Shown here: one piece after another, positions 24,910 to 33,086 of the stretch
How positions within the stretch are numbered: the first letter of the stretch is position 1
How the letters are laid out: each line of letters begins with the position of its first letter
Assembly (NCBI GenBank): GCA_014800735.1
Contig: JAAVFP010000035.1
Span: 1 to 33,086 of the forward strand
DNA length: 33,086 bases
Direction of reading: 5' to 3'
Source: Bacteroidales bacterium
Lineage (GTDB): Bacteria > Bacteroidota > Bacteroidia > Bacteroidales > Muribaculaceae
The notes under the pieces: model-generated
The model's database searches: none
Told to the model about the DNA's origin: nothing
What the model saw: the letters and a program-made list of their open reading frames with translations, nothing else
Made by a program: the position numbers and the translations under genes

Positions 24910-27165
24910 TTAGTCTTTCCAGGCGAGATTCTTGGCGGTGATGTTGAGGGGCAGGCGAGCTGCGATGTTGTCGGAGGCTGTGCCTACGAGGATTTCAAAC
25001 TTGCCGGGCTCAACTTCCCACTGCTTGGTGTCGGCGTTGTAGAATGCGAATGCGTTCTTGTCCAGTGTGAGTTTCACCACCTCGGTCTGGCCGGGCTTGA
25101 GGGTGACTTTCTGGAATGCCTTGAGTTCCTTCATGGGGCGTGCGAGGGTGCTCTTGACGTCGCGGACGTAGACCTGCACCACTTCGGCACCTTCACGGCT
25201 GCCGGTGTTGGTGACGGGCACGGTGACGGTTACGGTGCCGTCCTGGGTGAGTTCCTTGGTGGAAAGGCTTGCCTGACCGAGTTCGAAGGTGGTGTAGCTG
25301 AGGCCGTGGCCGAAGGCGTAGTTCACGCGGGCGGGTTTGAGCTTGTCGGTGTGGCGGTAGCCCACGTCGAGGCCTTCCTTATAGGTTACGTCGCCGTTGA
25401 CGCCGGGGTACATTTCGGGGTCGGCTGTTGCGTGAGCGGCATAGTCGGTGAGTGCGGCGGCCATGGTAAAGGGCATCTTGCCCGAGGGGTTAACCTCGCC
25501 GAAGAGCACATCGGCCAGGGCGTTGCCGGCTTCGGAACCGAAGTACCAGCCCTGAACGATGGCGGGTACCTCATCCTTCCAGGGCATTGCGTAGGCGTTG
25601 CCCGTGAGATTTACAACCACGGTGTTGGGGTTGGCCTTGGCCAGGGCGCTGATCACGGTGTTCTGGTTGTAGGGGAGTTCGTAGGCAAGACGGTCGGTGC
25701 CCTCGGCATCCTGGTGGTCGGACTTGTTGAGGCCGCCGATGAAGATGACCATGTCCGCGTCCTTGGCAGCCTTGACAGCGTCGGCGATGAGCTGCTCGGC
25801 GGTGCGCGAGTCGTTGAGGTCCTGGCCGGTGGTCACACCGTTGTATTCGCCGGTGACGTCGCCCACGTAGCCGCGCTCATAGACGATTTCGATGCCCTTG
25901 TCGGCAGCCATCTTGCGGATGCCGTCCAGAGGCAGGGTTTCGTGCTGAACCTTGAGCGAGGAGGAGCCTCCACCCACAGTCATCATCTTGATGGCGTTCT
26001 CGCCCACCACGAGGACTTTCTTGGCAGTGGGAGCGATGGGCAGCAGGTTACCTTCGTTCTTGAGCAGGACGGTGCCGTTGGCGCCGATGGTGCGGGCGGC
26101 TGCATAGTGCTCGTCGCTGTTGAGCGAGCCGTAGGGACGGTTGCGGTTCATTTCGGTGCGCATAATCAGGCGGAGCACACGTGCGGCCTTGTCGTCGAGG
26201 TCCTTGGTGTCCATCTTGCCTTCTTCGATGAGCTTCTGGTAGGGCTTGGCCAGGTAGTAGTTGTCGTAGGCATTGCTGGCGCCCCAGTTGAGGCCGTTGG
26301 TCCAGGAGCCGAACTCCATGTCGAGGCCGTTGGTGGCCACTTTCTCGGTGTTGTGCACAGCACCCCAGTCGCTGATGGCTACGCCGTCGAAGCCCCAGTC
26401 GCCCTTGAGAATGTCGAGCAGGAGCACCGAGTTCTCGCAGGCGTGGTCGCCGTTGTACTTGTTGTAGCCCGGCATGATGGCCCAAGCACCGCCGTCCTTG
26501 ACGGCCGCCTTGAATGCGGGCAGGTAGATTTCGTGGAGCGTGCGGTCATCCACGAGCACGTTGACGTGGTCGCGGTCCACTTCCTGGTTGTTGAGGGCGT
26601 AGTGCTTAACGCAAGCGGCCACGCCGTTGGCCTGGACTCCCTGGATGTAGGGCACAACCATTACGGACGAGAGGTAGGGGTCCTCGCCCATGTACTCGAA
26701 GCTGCGGCCGTTGAGCGGTGTGCGGTTGATGTTGACGCCCGGACCGAGGAGCACGTTTTTCTGACGGTAGCGTGCTTCCTCGCCGATGGATTTACCGTAG
26801 AGTGCGGACATCTGGGGGTCCCATGTGGCGGCCAGGCAGGTGAGGGCGGGGAATGCCACGCAGGAGTCGTTGGTGGCTCCGGCTTGTTCCCATTCGTCCC
26901 AGAGAACATCCGGGCGGATGCCGTGGGGGCCGTCGGTGCACCAGATTCCGGGGATGCCGAGGCGCTGCACACCGGGCGAGCTGAACTTGCTCTGGGCGTG
27001 GATGATGGCGATTTTTTCGGATGTAGTCATGCGCGACAGGGCGTCCTGCACGCGAGCTTCGATGTCCTGGGTATCGTCCAGGTACACCGGTGTTTCGGCG
27101 TTAGCCACAGCTGCCGAGGCTGCGAGGGCCGCGGAGAGGGCAAGTGCCTTGAGTGCTGATTTCAT
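24910..27165 (-). CDS. Secreted GH3 beta-glucosidase-type hydrolase
   Basis: The 751-residue product has a signal peptide (MKSALKALALSAALAASAAVANAE) that lacks a lipobox. The GH3 N-terminal barrel (about 40-330) includes KHYALNNQE and the nucleophile Asp266 in GVAISDWG. The C-terminal alpha/beta domain (about 370-600) and a fibronectin-III-like domain (about 650-740) complete the fold. It should remove glucose or a related sugar from beta-glucan fragments. The start at 27165 overlaps the GH5 stop by ATGA; the extra open frame upstream is a shadow inside GH5. Last gene of the operon. Confidence 0.93.
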   Translation of the reverse strand: MKSALKALALSAALAASAAVANAETPVYLDDTQDIEARVQDALSRMTTSEKIAIIHAQSKFSSPGVQRLGIPGIWCTDGPHGIRPDVLWDEWEQAGATNDSCVAFPALTCLAATWDPQMSALYGKSIGEEARYRQKNVLLGPGVNINRTPLNGRSFEYMGEDPYLSSVMVVPYIQGVQANGVAACVKHYALNNQEVDRDHVNVLVDDRTLHEIYLPAFKAAVKDGGAWAIMPGYNKYNGDHACENSVLLLDILKGDWGFDGVAISDWGAVHNTEKVATNGLDMEFGSWTNGLNWGASNAYDNYYLAKPYQKLIEEGKMDTKDLDDKAARVLRLIMRTEMNRNRPYGSLNSDEHYAAARTIGANGTVLLKNEGNLLPIAPTAKKVLVVGENAIKMMTVGGGSSSLKVQHETLPLDGIRKMAADKGIEIVYERGYVGDVTGEYNGVTTGQDLNDSRTAEQLIADAVKAAKDADMVIFIGGLNKSDHQDAEGTDRLAYELPYNQNTVISALAKANPNTVVVNLTGNAYAMPWKDEVPAIVQGWYFGSEAGNALADVLFGEVNPSGKMPFTMAAALTDYAAHATADPEMYPGVNGDVTYKEGLDVGYRHTDKLKPARVNYAFGHGLSYTTFELGQASLSTKELTQDGTVTVTVPVTNTGSREGAEVVQVYVRDVKSTLARPMKELKAFQKVTLKPGQTEVVKLTLDKNAFAFYNADTKQWEVEPGKFEILVGTASDNIAARLPLNITAKNLAWKD

Positions 27166-28439
27166 TTGTCGAGTTGTATAGCGTTGATATAATTGTTGTG
27201 AATAAGCATATTTTCGGCCTTGGCGTTCTCCACGTACTGGTGCAGGAGTTCGCGTCCGCGCTGCTGGGAACATTTTTCGCGTGCGGCGCGGATTTCGCCG
27301 TAGGAACCGCGAGGAGCCTCCACGAAAGCCACCACTTCCTCGCGCCAGCCTTCGGGGACAGCTGCGCCGGTCATGGAGCTGTCGCCCAGCTTCTTGTAGG
27401 GCCAGAAGGTGTAGCCGATGTTGTTGGCGCGCATCACGTCCACGAAATCGCTCATCCACTGGTCGGAATTGTGGCCGATTTCACCCATGTACATGGGCAG
27501 GTTGGTCTTGTCGCGGAATTCGATGAAGCTTGCGATGGCCTCGGCAGTGGCATCGCCGCCGTAGCGGTGGCAGGTGTACATTATATTATTGTCGAAGGTC
27601 CAGTCGGTGAAGTTGCCGAAGTAGCTGTTCCACTGCGGTCCGCCCAGCAGCACGATGTGGTTGGGGTCCACCTGGCGGATGGCCTCCACGGTTCGCTTGT
27701 AGAGGGGTTCGAGCTGAGCGTTGAGCATGTCGCGCTCCTCGCCCTCCCAGTAGGTGGCGATGGGTTCGTTGGCGAGTTCGTAGCCCAGGATTACGTCCTC
27801 GTCGGCGTAGTAGTCGGCGATTTTCTTCCAGATGTCCACGAACTGGTTCTGGGCCACGGAGTCTACCATCAGCCAGGGATAGCCGTAGCTGTCGTCGATG
27901 TTGTCGCCGGTCTGGCCACCGGGGCAGTCGTGCATGTCCAGGATGAGGCGCAGGTTGTTCTTTCGGGCCCATGCCACGCAGTCGTCGATGCGGCGGAAGC
28001 CTTCGGTGCTGTCGTTGAGGCCCATGTAGTTCTCGTTGGTGAACAGGCGGTAGTTGAAGGGGATGCGCACGGTGTTGGCGCCCTTGGAGGCGATGAAGTC
28101 GAAGTCGGCCTCGGTGATGTAGTTATCCTTGAAGTCCTGCCAGAACTCGGCGGCTGCCGTCGGGCCGACGAGCTCGCAGAAAGCTTCGTTGATCATAAAG
28201 GGCGATGTGGTGCGCCCGAAGCCGAACATATAGCCTTCGGGGTTGAGCCAGTTGCCGGTGTTGGTGCCTTTGATGTAGAACACCTCGCCGTTGGCGTCCA
28301 CGATGTTGGGGCCGTCCACGCGCAGGAAGTTTTTGGGTGTTGCGGAGTCGGTATTCCCGTTTTTTTCGGCCTGGCAGGGTGTGGCAGCGCCCAGGAGTGC
28401 GCACGCGCCCAGCGCCAGGATGATATTTTTATGAATCAT
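27162..28439 (-). CDS. Secreted GH5 glycoside hydrolase (cellulase-type)
   Basis: The 425-residue product has an Ala/Leu-rich signal peptide ending near TPCQAEK. A cysteine before QAEK could make it a lipoprotein, but the spacing is unusual. The (beta/alpha)8 barrel shows GTNTGNWLNPEGYMF, NTVRIPFNYRLF, GYELANEP with acid/base Glu225, CHRYGG and MYMGEIGHNS with nucleophile Glu320, the hallmarks of family GH5. It should cut beta-glucan or glucomannan chains internally for the flanking GH3 enzymes. I use ATG 28439; eight codons upstream there is another in-frame ATG. Subfamily and substrate are not assigned. Confidence 0.9.
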   Translation of the reverse strand: MIHKNIILALGACALLGAATPCQAEKNGNTDSATPKNFLRVDGPNIVDANGEVFYIKGTNTGNWLNPEGYMFGFGRTTSPFMINEAFCELVGPTAAAEFWQDFKDNYITEADFDFIASKGANTVRIPFNYRLFTNENYMGLNDSTEGFRRIDDCVAWARKNNLRLILDMHDCPGGQTGDNIDDSYGYPWLMVDSVAQNQFVDIWKKIADYYADEDVILGYELANEPIATYWEGEERDMLNAQLEPLYKRTVEAIRQVDPNHIVLLGGPQWNSYFGNFTDWTFDNNIMYTCHRYGGDATAEAIASFIEFRDKTNLPMYMGEIGHNSDQWMSDFVDVMRANNIGYTFWPYKKLGDSSMTGAAVPEGWREEVVAFVEAPRGSYGEIRAAREKCSQQRGRELLHQYVENAKAENMLIHNNYINAIQLDK

Positions 28440-28479
28440 AAGTCGTTTTCTTTGTGGATGCATATTGGGTGGATTAAGA

Positions 28480-28525
28480 AGTTTAGGGCCCTGAAGCTCG
28501 TTAATGGTCTTCAGGACCCTAAACT
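28480..28525. repeat. Intercistronic hairpin between GH3 and GH5
   Basis: Arms of 16 nt (28480-28495 and 28510-28525) pair with one mismatch around a 14-nt loop. It starts 12 nt beyond the end of the upstream GH3 gene on the minus strand and lies 41 nt before the GH5 start. No clean T-run follows, so it looks more like an attenuator or mRNA-stability stem than a full terminator. Confidence 0.65.
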
Positions 28526-28536
28526 AAGGGAGTGTT

Positions 28537-30879
28537 TTAGAGGATGTTGGGAGTGTCCCAAACCTTTGTTTCGGTGCAGGTGGCGTTGGCGCTCTGGTTG
28601 CCGATGGTGAACTTGAATTCACCCTGCTCGATGGTCCAGTGGCCGTTGTAGCCAACAAAAGCGAGGTCGCTTGCGGGGATAGTGAATTCAACACGCTTGG
28701 TTTCGCCGGGTTTGAGCGAAATCTTGTCGAAGCCACGCACGCGGAGCACGTCGGGGGTGATGGAAGCCACCAGGTCGGAGCTGTAGAAGATTACGGGCTC
28801 CATGCCTTCCACGCTGCCGGTGTTCTTCACGTCGACGCTGACGGTGATGTTGTCGGCAGGACCGAATTCAGCCTTGTCCACAGCGATGTTGCTGTACTCG
28901 AATGTGGTGTAGCTCATGCCGAAGCCGAAGGGCCACTGCACGTCGATGTCGGCGCTGTAGTTGTAGGCACCGCTCATTGTCGATACGGTTTCTGCGGGCT
29001 TGTGGTCGTAGGTTGCCAGGGCGTTGATCCACTTGGGATAGGTGTAGGGGAGTTTGGCGCTGAAGTTGCGCTTGCCTGCCAGGAGCTGGGCCAGGGCATC
29101 GCCGCCGTAGTTGCCGGGCAGGAGCACGTCAACAACCGCCGAAGCGAGGGGCTCGATGTCGCGGATGATGCGGGGACGGCCGCCGTTGAGCACCAGCACG
29201 ATGGGTTTGCCGGTGGCAGCAAGAGCCTTGACCAGTGCGGTCTGGTTGGCCGAGAGGTGCAGGTCGTTGGTGTTGCCGGGGGTCTCGCAGTAGGAGTTCT
29301 CACCCACGCAGGCCACGATTACGTCGGCAGTGCGGGCGGCAGCCACGGCGCGGTCAATGCGCACGTTCTCCTCGCGTTCCCACTGGCCGTAGGCTTCAAC
29401 ATAGTCCATACCCTGCTCCAGGGTTACCTTGTCGGCACCGAACTCGTTGCACATAGCTTCGTAGATGGTGTTGTACTGAGCGTGGAACACGGGGTCGTTG
29501 GTGCCCTGCCAGGTGTAGGACCAACCGCCGTTGAGGCTGCGCATCGAGTTGGCGTTGGGGCCGGTGACCAGGATGCGCTTGCCGGCCTGGAGGGGCAGGG
29601 TAGCGTTGTCGTTCTTGAGCAGGATTTCGCTCTGTGCAGCCAGTTCGAGGGCCTTGGCGGCATGCTCGGCACTGCCGAACAGAGGATAGTCCTTGGGATT
29701 GGTTACGGGAACCTCGAAGAGGCCCAGGCGCAGCTTGAAGCGGATGATGCGTGCCACGGCATCGTCGATGCGGCTCATGGGCACCTTGCCTTCCTCGACG
29801 AGCTCCTTGAGGAGTGTGCAGAATTCCATGTCGTAGGGGGTCATTGACATGTCGATGCCGGCGTTGATGGAGAGCATGATGGCTTCCTTGTAGTCCTTGG
29901 CGATTTTATCGCGGTTCCACAGGTTGTGGATGTCGGCCCAGTCGGTCACGATCATACCGTCCCAGTTGAGGTCGTCCTTGAGCCAGGTGGTGAGCATTTC
30001 GTAATTGGCGTGGAAGGGCATGCCGTTGTTGATGCCGGAGTTCACCATCACCGAGAGAGCGCCGGCGCGGATGGCTTCCTTGAAGGGATGGAAGTATTTC
30101 TCGCGCAGGTCAAGCGGGCTGATGTTGGAGGGAGTGCGGTCCTTGCCGGTTGTGGGGTTGCCGTAGGCCATGTAGTGCTTGAGGCAGGCACCGACGTTCT
30201 TCACGCCGATGTGGTTGGGGTCGTCGCCCTGGTAGCCCTTGACCATTTCCACGGCCATTGCGCCGTTGATGTAGGGGTCCTCGCCGAAGCTTTCCCAGAT
30301 ACGGCTCCAGATGGGGTTGCGGCCGAGGTCCATCACGGGATTGTAGACCCAGGGAATTGCGCTTGCACGGGTTTCGTAGGCGTTGATGGCTGCACCTTCA
30401 CGCACGAGGTCGCGGTTGAAGGAAGCGGCCATGTTGATTTCCTGTGGGAAGAAAGTGCCGCCACTGGTGTAGGTGGTGCCGTGGTTCTGGTCCACGCCGT
30501 AGACGTCGGGGATGCCGATGTACTTCATCGAAGCTTCCTGGATGTCGTTGATGATGTTGTACCACACTTCGGGTGTCTGAGCGTGGCCCTGGGGGGTGTT
30601 GAGCACGGAGCCCACGCGGTACTGCTCAAAGGCGGTTTTCATCTTGGCGGGGTCGGCATAGGGGGTGCCGTCGGCGTTGGCGCTGTCGGCCTGGATAAGG
30701 TCGATTGTGATTTCGCACATCTGACCCACTTTGTCCTCAAGCGACATGCCGGACACAATTTTTTTCACAGTAGCCTCGATTTGTTCATCGGGGGCTATGG
30801 CCGGCGAGGGCTGGGTGCTGTTCTTGGGCGAACATGACACTGCCAGAACCGCAAGTGCGGCGATCGTTAGCTTTTTCAT
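28537..30879 (-). CDS. GH3 beta-glucosidase-type lipoprotein
   Basis: The 780-residue product has a lipoprotein signal MKKLTIAALAVLAVSC with Cys16, so it is anchored in the envelope. The GH3 domain A runs about 35-390, with FGEDPY, ACLKHYMAYG and the nucleophile Asp313 in GMIVTDWADIHNLW. Domain B follows at about 420-620, and an FnIII-like domain at the C-terminus (about 680-770). The N-terminal region (QNHGTTYTSGGTFFPQEINMA) resembles exo-beta-glucosidases of the BglX/ExoP-like branch. First gene of the operon, divergent from the regulator. It differs from the second GH3 in localisation and in sequence, so the two likely act on different linkages or at different sites. Confidence 0.93.
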   Translation of the reverse strand: MKKLTIAALAVLAVSCSPKNSTQPSPAIAPDEQIEATVKKIVSGMSLEDKVGQMCEITIDLIQADSANADGTPYADPAKMKTAFEQYRVGSVLNTPQGHAQTPEVWYNIINDIQEASMKYIGIPDVYGVDQNHGTTYTSGGTFFPQEINMAASFNRDLVREGAAINAYETRASAIPWVYNPVMDLGRNPIWSRIWESFGEDPYINGAMAVEMVKGYQGDDPNHIGVKNVGACLKHYMAYGNPTTGKDRTPSNISPLDLREKYFHPFKEAIRAGALSVMVNSGINNGMPFHANYEMLTTWLKDDLNWDGMIVTDWADIHNLWNRDKIAKDYKEAIMLSINAGIDMSMTPYDMEFCTLLKELVEEGKVPMSRIDDAVARIIRFKLRLGLFEVPVTNPKDYPLFGSAEHAAKALELAAQSEILLKNDNATLPLQAGKRILVTGPNANSMRSLNGGWSYTWQGTNDPVFHAQYNTIYEAMCNEFGADKVTLEQGMDYVEAYGQWEREENVRIDRAVAAARTADVIVACVGENSYCETPGNTNDLHLSANQTALVKALAATGKPIVLVLNGGRPRIIRDIEPLASAVVDVLLPGNYGGDALAQLLAGKRNFSAKLPYTYPKWINALATYDHKPAETVSTMSGAYNYSADIDVQWPFGFGMSYTTFEYSNIAVDKAEFGPADNITVSVDVKNTGSVEGMEPVIFYSSDLVASITPDVLRVRGFDKISLKPGETKRVEFTIPASDLAFVGYNGHWTIEQGEFKFTIGNQSANATCTETKVWDTPNIL

Positions 30880-31188
30880 GAAAGGTGAAAATAATTAGGT
30901 TGGATTTTATTGATAATATTCTGTGTGCAAAAATAGCGTTTTTTTTTATTGATAAGGGGATTGCCTCAACTTAGGTAAATTATTACAAATATTATCAAAC
31001 GTACACAGCTGATAATCAGGCGTGGTTGCTCCCGGAATTGAAATAATTCGGTAAATGATTTGCGTGAGGTGGCATGAGAGATAAAGGAGAAAACATGACG
31101 TAAAACTTACCTGAAAATTTTGTTTGTTGTGAAAAAATGTGTAATTTCACCGCGCAAACCGAAAATACTCTACATTATCCCCAAAACC
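30880..31188. other. Divergent intergenic region, glycosidase operon and regulator
   Basis: No gene is seen in this 309-nt AT-rich stretch. On the minus strand a TATTTTTG at 30935-30928 fits the -7 consensus, 48 nt upstream of the GH3 start, but has no good -33 box. A weak -33 would fit regulation by an activator. No clear promoter for the regulator was found. Operator sites of the regulator would be expected here, but none is obvious by eye. Confidence 0.5.
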
Positions 31189-32841
31189 ATGTTCAAGCAC
31201 CGGGTCGTATTATCTCTAATCCTATTGTTGCTTTCCTCATTCATCATGGAAGCAGGCATGAACAGCTCCATCCGCCAGAACCGGAAGCTGCTGCAGCGCC
31301 TGGACTCCATCATCGCCAACCATGACTACTACATTAACCGTAAGGAACAGCGCATAGCCGACCTGCGAGGTAGCCTTCGGGCACCCCTCACTGCCGCCGA
31401 GCGGCTGACGGTGTCGCGTCGGCTCTACGAGGAATATCTGGTGTACGATTCCGACTCGGCGCTCTACTATGCGGGCGAAACGGCCCGCCTGGCCGAGCAA
31501 ATCGAGCCCGACAACCCCGAGCTTGCGCTGGATTGCCGCATCAACCAGGCGTTTATCTATGCAGCGCTGGGATTTTTTGACGATGCCACGTGTATTCTCC
31601 AGTCCATCGACACGGCCCTATTGTCGCCAACGGTCAAGGCACATTTCTACCAGGTGGCGGAGTACGTCTACTCCATCCGGGCGCTATACATGAACACCAA
31701 CCCGGCGAAACAGATTGAAAATCAGCAAATATCGGATGCTTACCGCGACTCGCTTTCGACTATCAGCCCGGGAAGTATGTCGGATGCGCTCTGGGTGCCG
31801 GTGGCGCGAATGGTGGAAACACAGACCTTCACCCCGACCCAGGCACAGATTGACCGGCTGCGCCAGGTGGCCGACGAAGCCGTGGAGGCCAACCGCCAGA
31901 ATGCGATAAATAACTACTGGATGGGGCGTTACTATGCCGACGTGGCCGACACTGAGAAGATGCTGCACTACATGGCCCGCGCCGCTATTTTCGACGCCGA
32001 GATGGAGAACCGCGAGATTGCTGCCATCCAGGAACTGGCCGTGTGGCTGTTCCAGAACGGCGACCTGACCCGCGCCTACAACTATCTGCTGTACTGCAAC
32101 GACCAGGCCAACCGCTACAAGAACCGCTCCCGAATGGTGAGCCTGTCGAGCGTGCTGCCCACAGTGCGGGATGCCTACCGCAAATCGCTTGAGGACCACC
32201 AGCGCACGCAGCGCCGCTTCATAGTGGCCCTGGCTGTGCTGATACTGTGCCTTGTGGGCCTGGTGTGCTATATAGTATATGAGTACCGCCACCTGAAACG
32301 CACCCGCGAGGCACTTGCGCATGTGAATGCCGAGCTTCACACCGTTATCGACAGCCGCGACCACGCCATCCGCGCGCTGGAATCCGCCAACGCCAGCCTA
32401 CGCGAGGCCAACTCCGTGAAACACGGCATGATACTATACGCTTTCCGCCTGACAAGCGATTATATCAACGAACTGGAGGAGTACCGCAAGAAGCTACTGC
32501 GGCTGTTCAAAAAGAAGCAGTTCGACGACCTGGGACAGGTGATTAACGACTCCGACCTGGTGAAGGAATCCTATAACACCTTCTACGAGGGATTCGACCG
32601 CACGGTGCTGTCCATCTTCCCGGACTTTGTGCAGCAGTACAACGCCACGGCTCCCGAAGATGCCAAGGTGGCTCCCGAAGCCGTGTATAAGAACCGGACG
32701 CTCAACACGCGCCTGCGCATCCATGCCCTGCGCCGCTTCGGGGTTGAAAAGAGCGCCGACATAGCCCGGATGCTGAACGTGTCCATCCGCACGGTCTACA
32801 ACAACCGCAACACAATCCCGGGCGAGGACACTGACGCCTGA
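31189..32841 (+). CDS. DUF6377-type membrane-bound transcriptional regulator
   Basis: The 550-residue protein has an N-terminal signal/anchor (MFKHRVVLSLILLLLSSFI). A periplasmic TPR-like helical domain follows (about 30-335) with LDSIIANHDYYINRKEQRI and YDSDSALYYAGE. One membrane helix (about 343-366) leads to a coiled coil (about 368-410) and a cytoplasmic domain ending in a helix-turn-helix (about 520-542: KSADIARMLNVSIRTVYNNRN). This one-component layout, periplasmic sensor plus cytoplasmic HTH, matches DUF6377 proteins that sit beside glycan-utilisation genes. It probably senses a beta-glucan fragment and controls the divergent GH3-GH5-GH3 operon. The start is ATG 31189; a TTG-type start 23 codons upstream looks artificial. 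Confidence 0.82.
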   Translation: MFKHRVVLSLILLLLSSFIMEAGMNSSIRQNRKLLQRLDSIIANHDYYINRKEQRIADLRGSLRAPLTAAERLTVSRRLYEEYLVYDSDSALYYAGETARLAEQIEPDNPELALDCRINQAFIYAALGFFDDATCILQSIDTALLSPTVKAHFYQVAEYVYSIRALYMNTNPAKQIENQQISDAYRDSLSTISPGSMSDALWVPVARMVETQTFTPTQAQIDRLRQVADEAVEANRQNAINNYWMGRYYADVADTEKMLHYMARAAIFDAEMENREIAAIQELAVWLFQNGDLTRAYNYLLYCNDQANRYKNRSRMVSLSSVLPTVRDAYRKSLEDHQRTQRRFIVALAVLILCLVGLVCYIVYEYRHLKRTREALAHVNAELHTVIDSRDHAIRALESANASLREANSVKHGMILYAFRLTSDYINELEEYRKKLLRLFKKKQFDDLGQVINDSDLVKESYNTFYEGFDRTVLSIFPDFVQQYNATAPEDAKVAPEAVYKNRTLNTRLRIHALRRFGVEKSADIARMLNVSIRTVYNNRNTIPGEDTDA

Positions 32842-33086
32842 CAGGGCTTGCATCGGACATTAGAGGCTGTGTCGTAATGCGGAAACGCGTCCGTAGGACG
32901 CTGAATTATCGTAACCCACGCCGCCGAAGCTTGCGGAGGCGCCGTGGGACAGGCAAAAGACTAAAACAGGCGTCCGAAGGCCGCCGAAAAGGGTGATAAT
33001 CTGCATTCTACCTTTTCGGCGGCCTTCGGACGCCATTGTATGTTGCGTTTAACCCCGGGCGCCTACGCCTAAAGGCTTCGGCGACC
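32842..33086. other. Hairpin-rich non-coding end of window
   Basis: No gene is seen. It holds several GC-rich palindromes: GCGTCCGTAGGACGC near 32887-32901, a CCCACG/CGTGGG-bounded stem near 32917-32950, the 24-bp inverted repeat at 32969-33034, and an imperfect CGCC/GGCG hairpin at the very end. The next gene lies outside the window. Confidence 0.6.
32969..33034. repeat. 24-bp perfect inverted repeat
   Basis: The arms at 32969-32992 and 33011-33034 are perfect complements (outer part GGCGTCCGAAGGCC) with an 18-nt loop. The stem is very stable but no T-run follows on either strand, so it is not a classical terminator. It is probably an intergenic palindromic repeat downstream of the regulator gene. 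Confidence 0.8.

Noticed and set aside
25306-27159. 617-codon open frame antisense to the GH3 gene, and similar ones over GH5 and the second GH3
   Set aside because: All are opposite genes with intact catalytic motifs and consist of low-complexity Gly/Val/Ala/His stretches without family features.
27166-27459. 98-codon N-terminal extension of the secreted GH3
   Set aside because: It is an off-frame reading of the GH5 3' end. The signal peptide begins at 27165, and the ATGA overlap with GH5 is the expected arrangement.

Overview
The window looks like chromosomal DNA of a gut Bacteroidales bacterium, most likely a Muribaculaceae (S24-7) type. This is inferred from several Bacteroidota hallmarks: promoters of the TTTG-N19/20-TAnnTTTG type (clearest upstream of speA and of the glycosyltransferase), weak or absent Shine-Dalgarno sites, a GLPGLI-family protein, a DUF6377-type membrane regulator, many small outer-membrane barrels and a Wza/Wzc/Wzy exopolysaccharide locus. 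No tRNA, rRNA, CRISPR array, transposase or phage structural gene was seen. Most genes are GC-rich. Two blocks, about 3.94-7.05 kb and 9.2-12.9 kb, are visibly more AT-rich.

Layout. 0.1-2.5 kb: a small outer-membrane barrel gene and a convergent nadB, separated by a strong bidirectional terminator. 2.6-7.05 kb: a compact plus-strand operon of ECF sigma factor, short anti-sigma-like membrane protein, small secreted protein, GLPGLI protein and TonB-receptor-like barrel. The first three genes overlap by ATGA. 7.1-9.2 kb: an orphan DUF6291-like gene convergent with a translationally coupled ilvE-HD hydrolase pair. 9.37-12.93 kb: MBOAT acyltransferase, SGNH protein, SGNH lipoprotein and barrel, which together look like an envelope O-acylation module. 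12.95-18.65 kb, minus strand: glycosyltransferase, wza, BY-kinase wzc and a Wzy-like polymerase. 18.65-20.15 kb: a barrel gene between two repeat-rich intergenic regions. 20.15-22.81 kb: speA-truA. 22.91-24.78 kb, minus strand: bcp-MATE. 24.9-30.9 kb, minus strand: a beta-glucan-type operon of GH3 lipoprotein, secreted GH5 and secreted GH3. The divergent 31.19-32.84 kb gene encodes a DUF6377 membrane-bound regulator that probably controls it. The window ends in a hairpin-rich intergenic region.

The most unusual items are: (1) a modular intergenic repeat, found as a roughly 190-bp palindrome at 18.8-19.0 kb with an extra partial copy beside it, and again at 22.8-22.9 kb where it appears to supply a terminator; (2) the MBOAT/SGNH/SGNH-lipoprotein/barrel cassette beside the exopolysaccharide genes; (3) the sigma/anti-sigma/GLPGLI/outer-membrane operon; (4) a glycan-utilisation operon with its own regulator but no SusC/SusD pair. 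All functions are read from motifs and context. No database search was possible.
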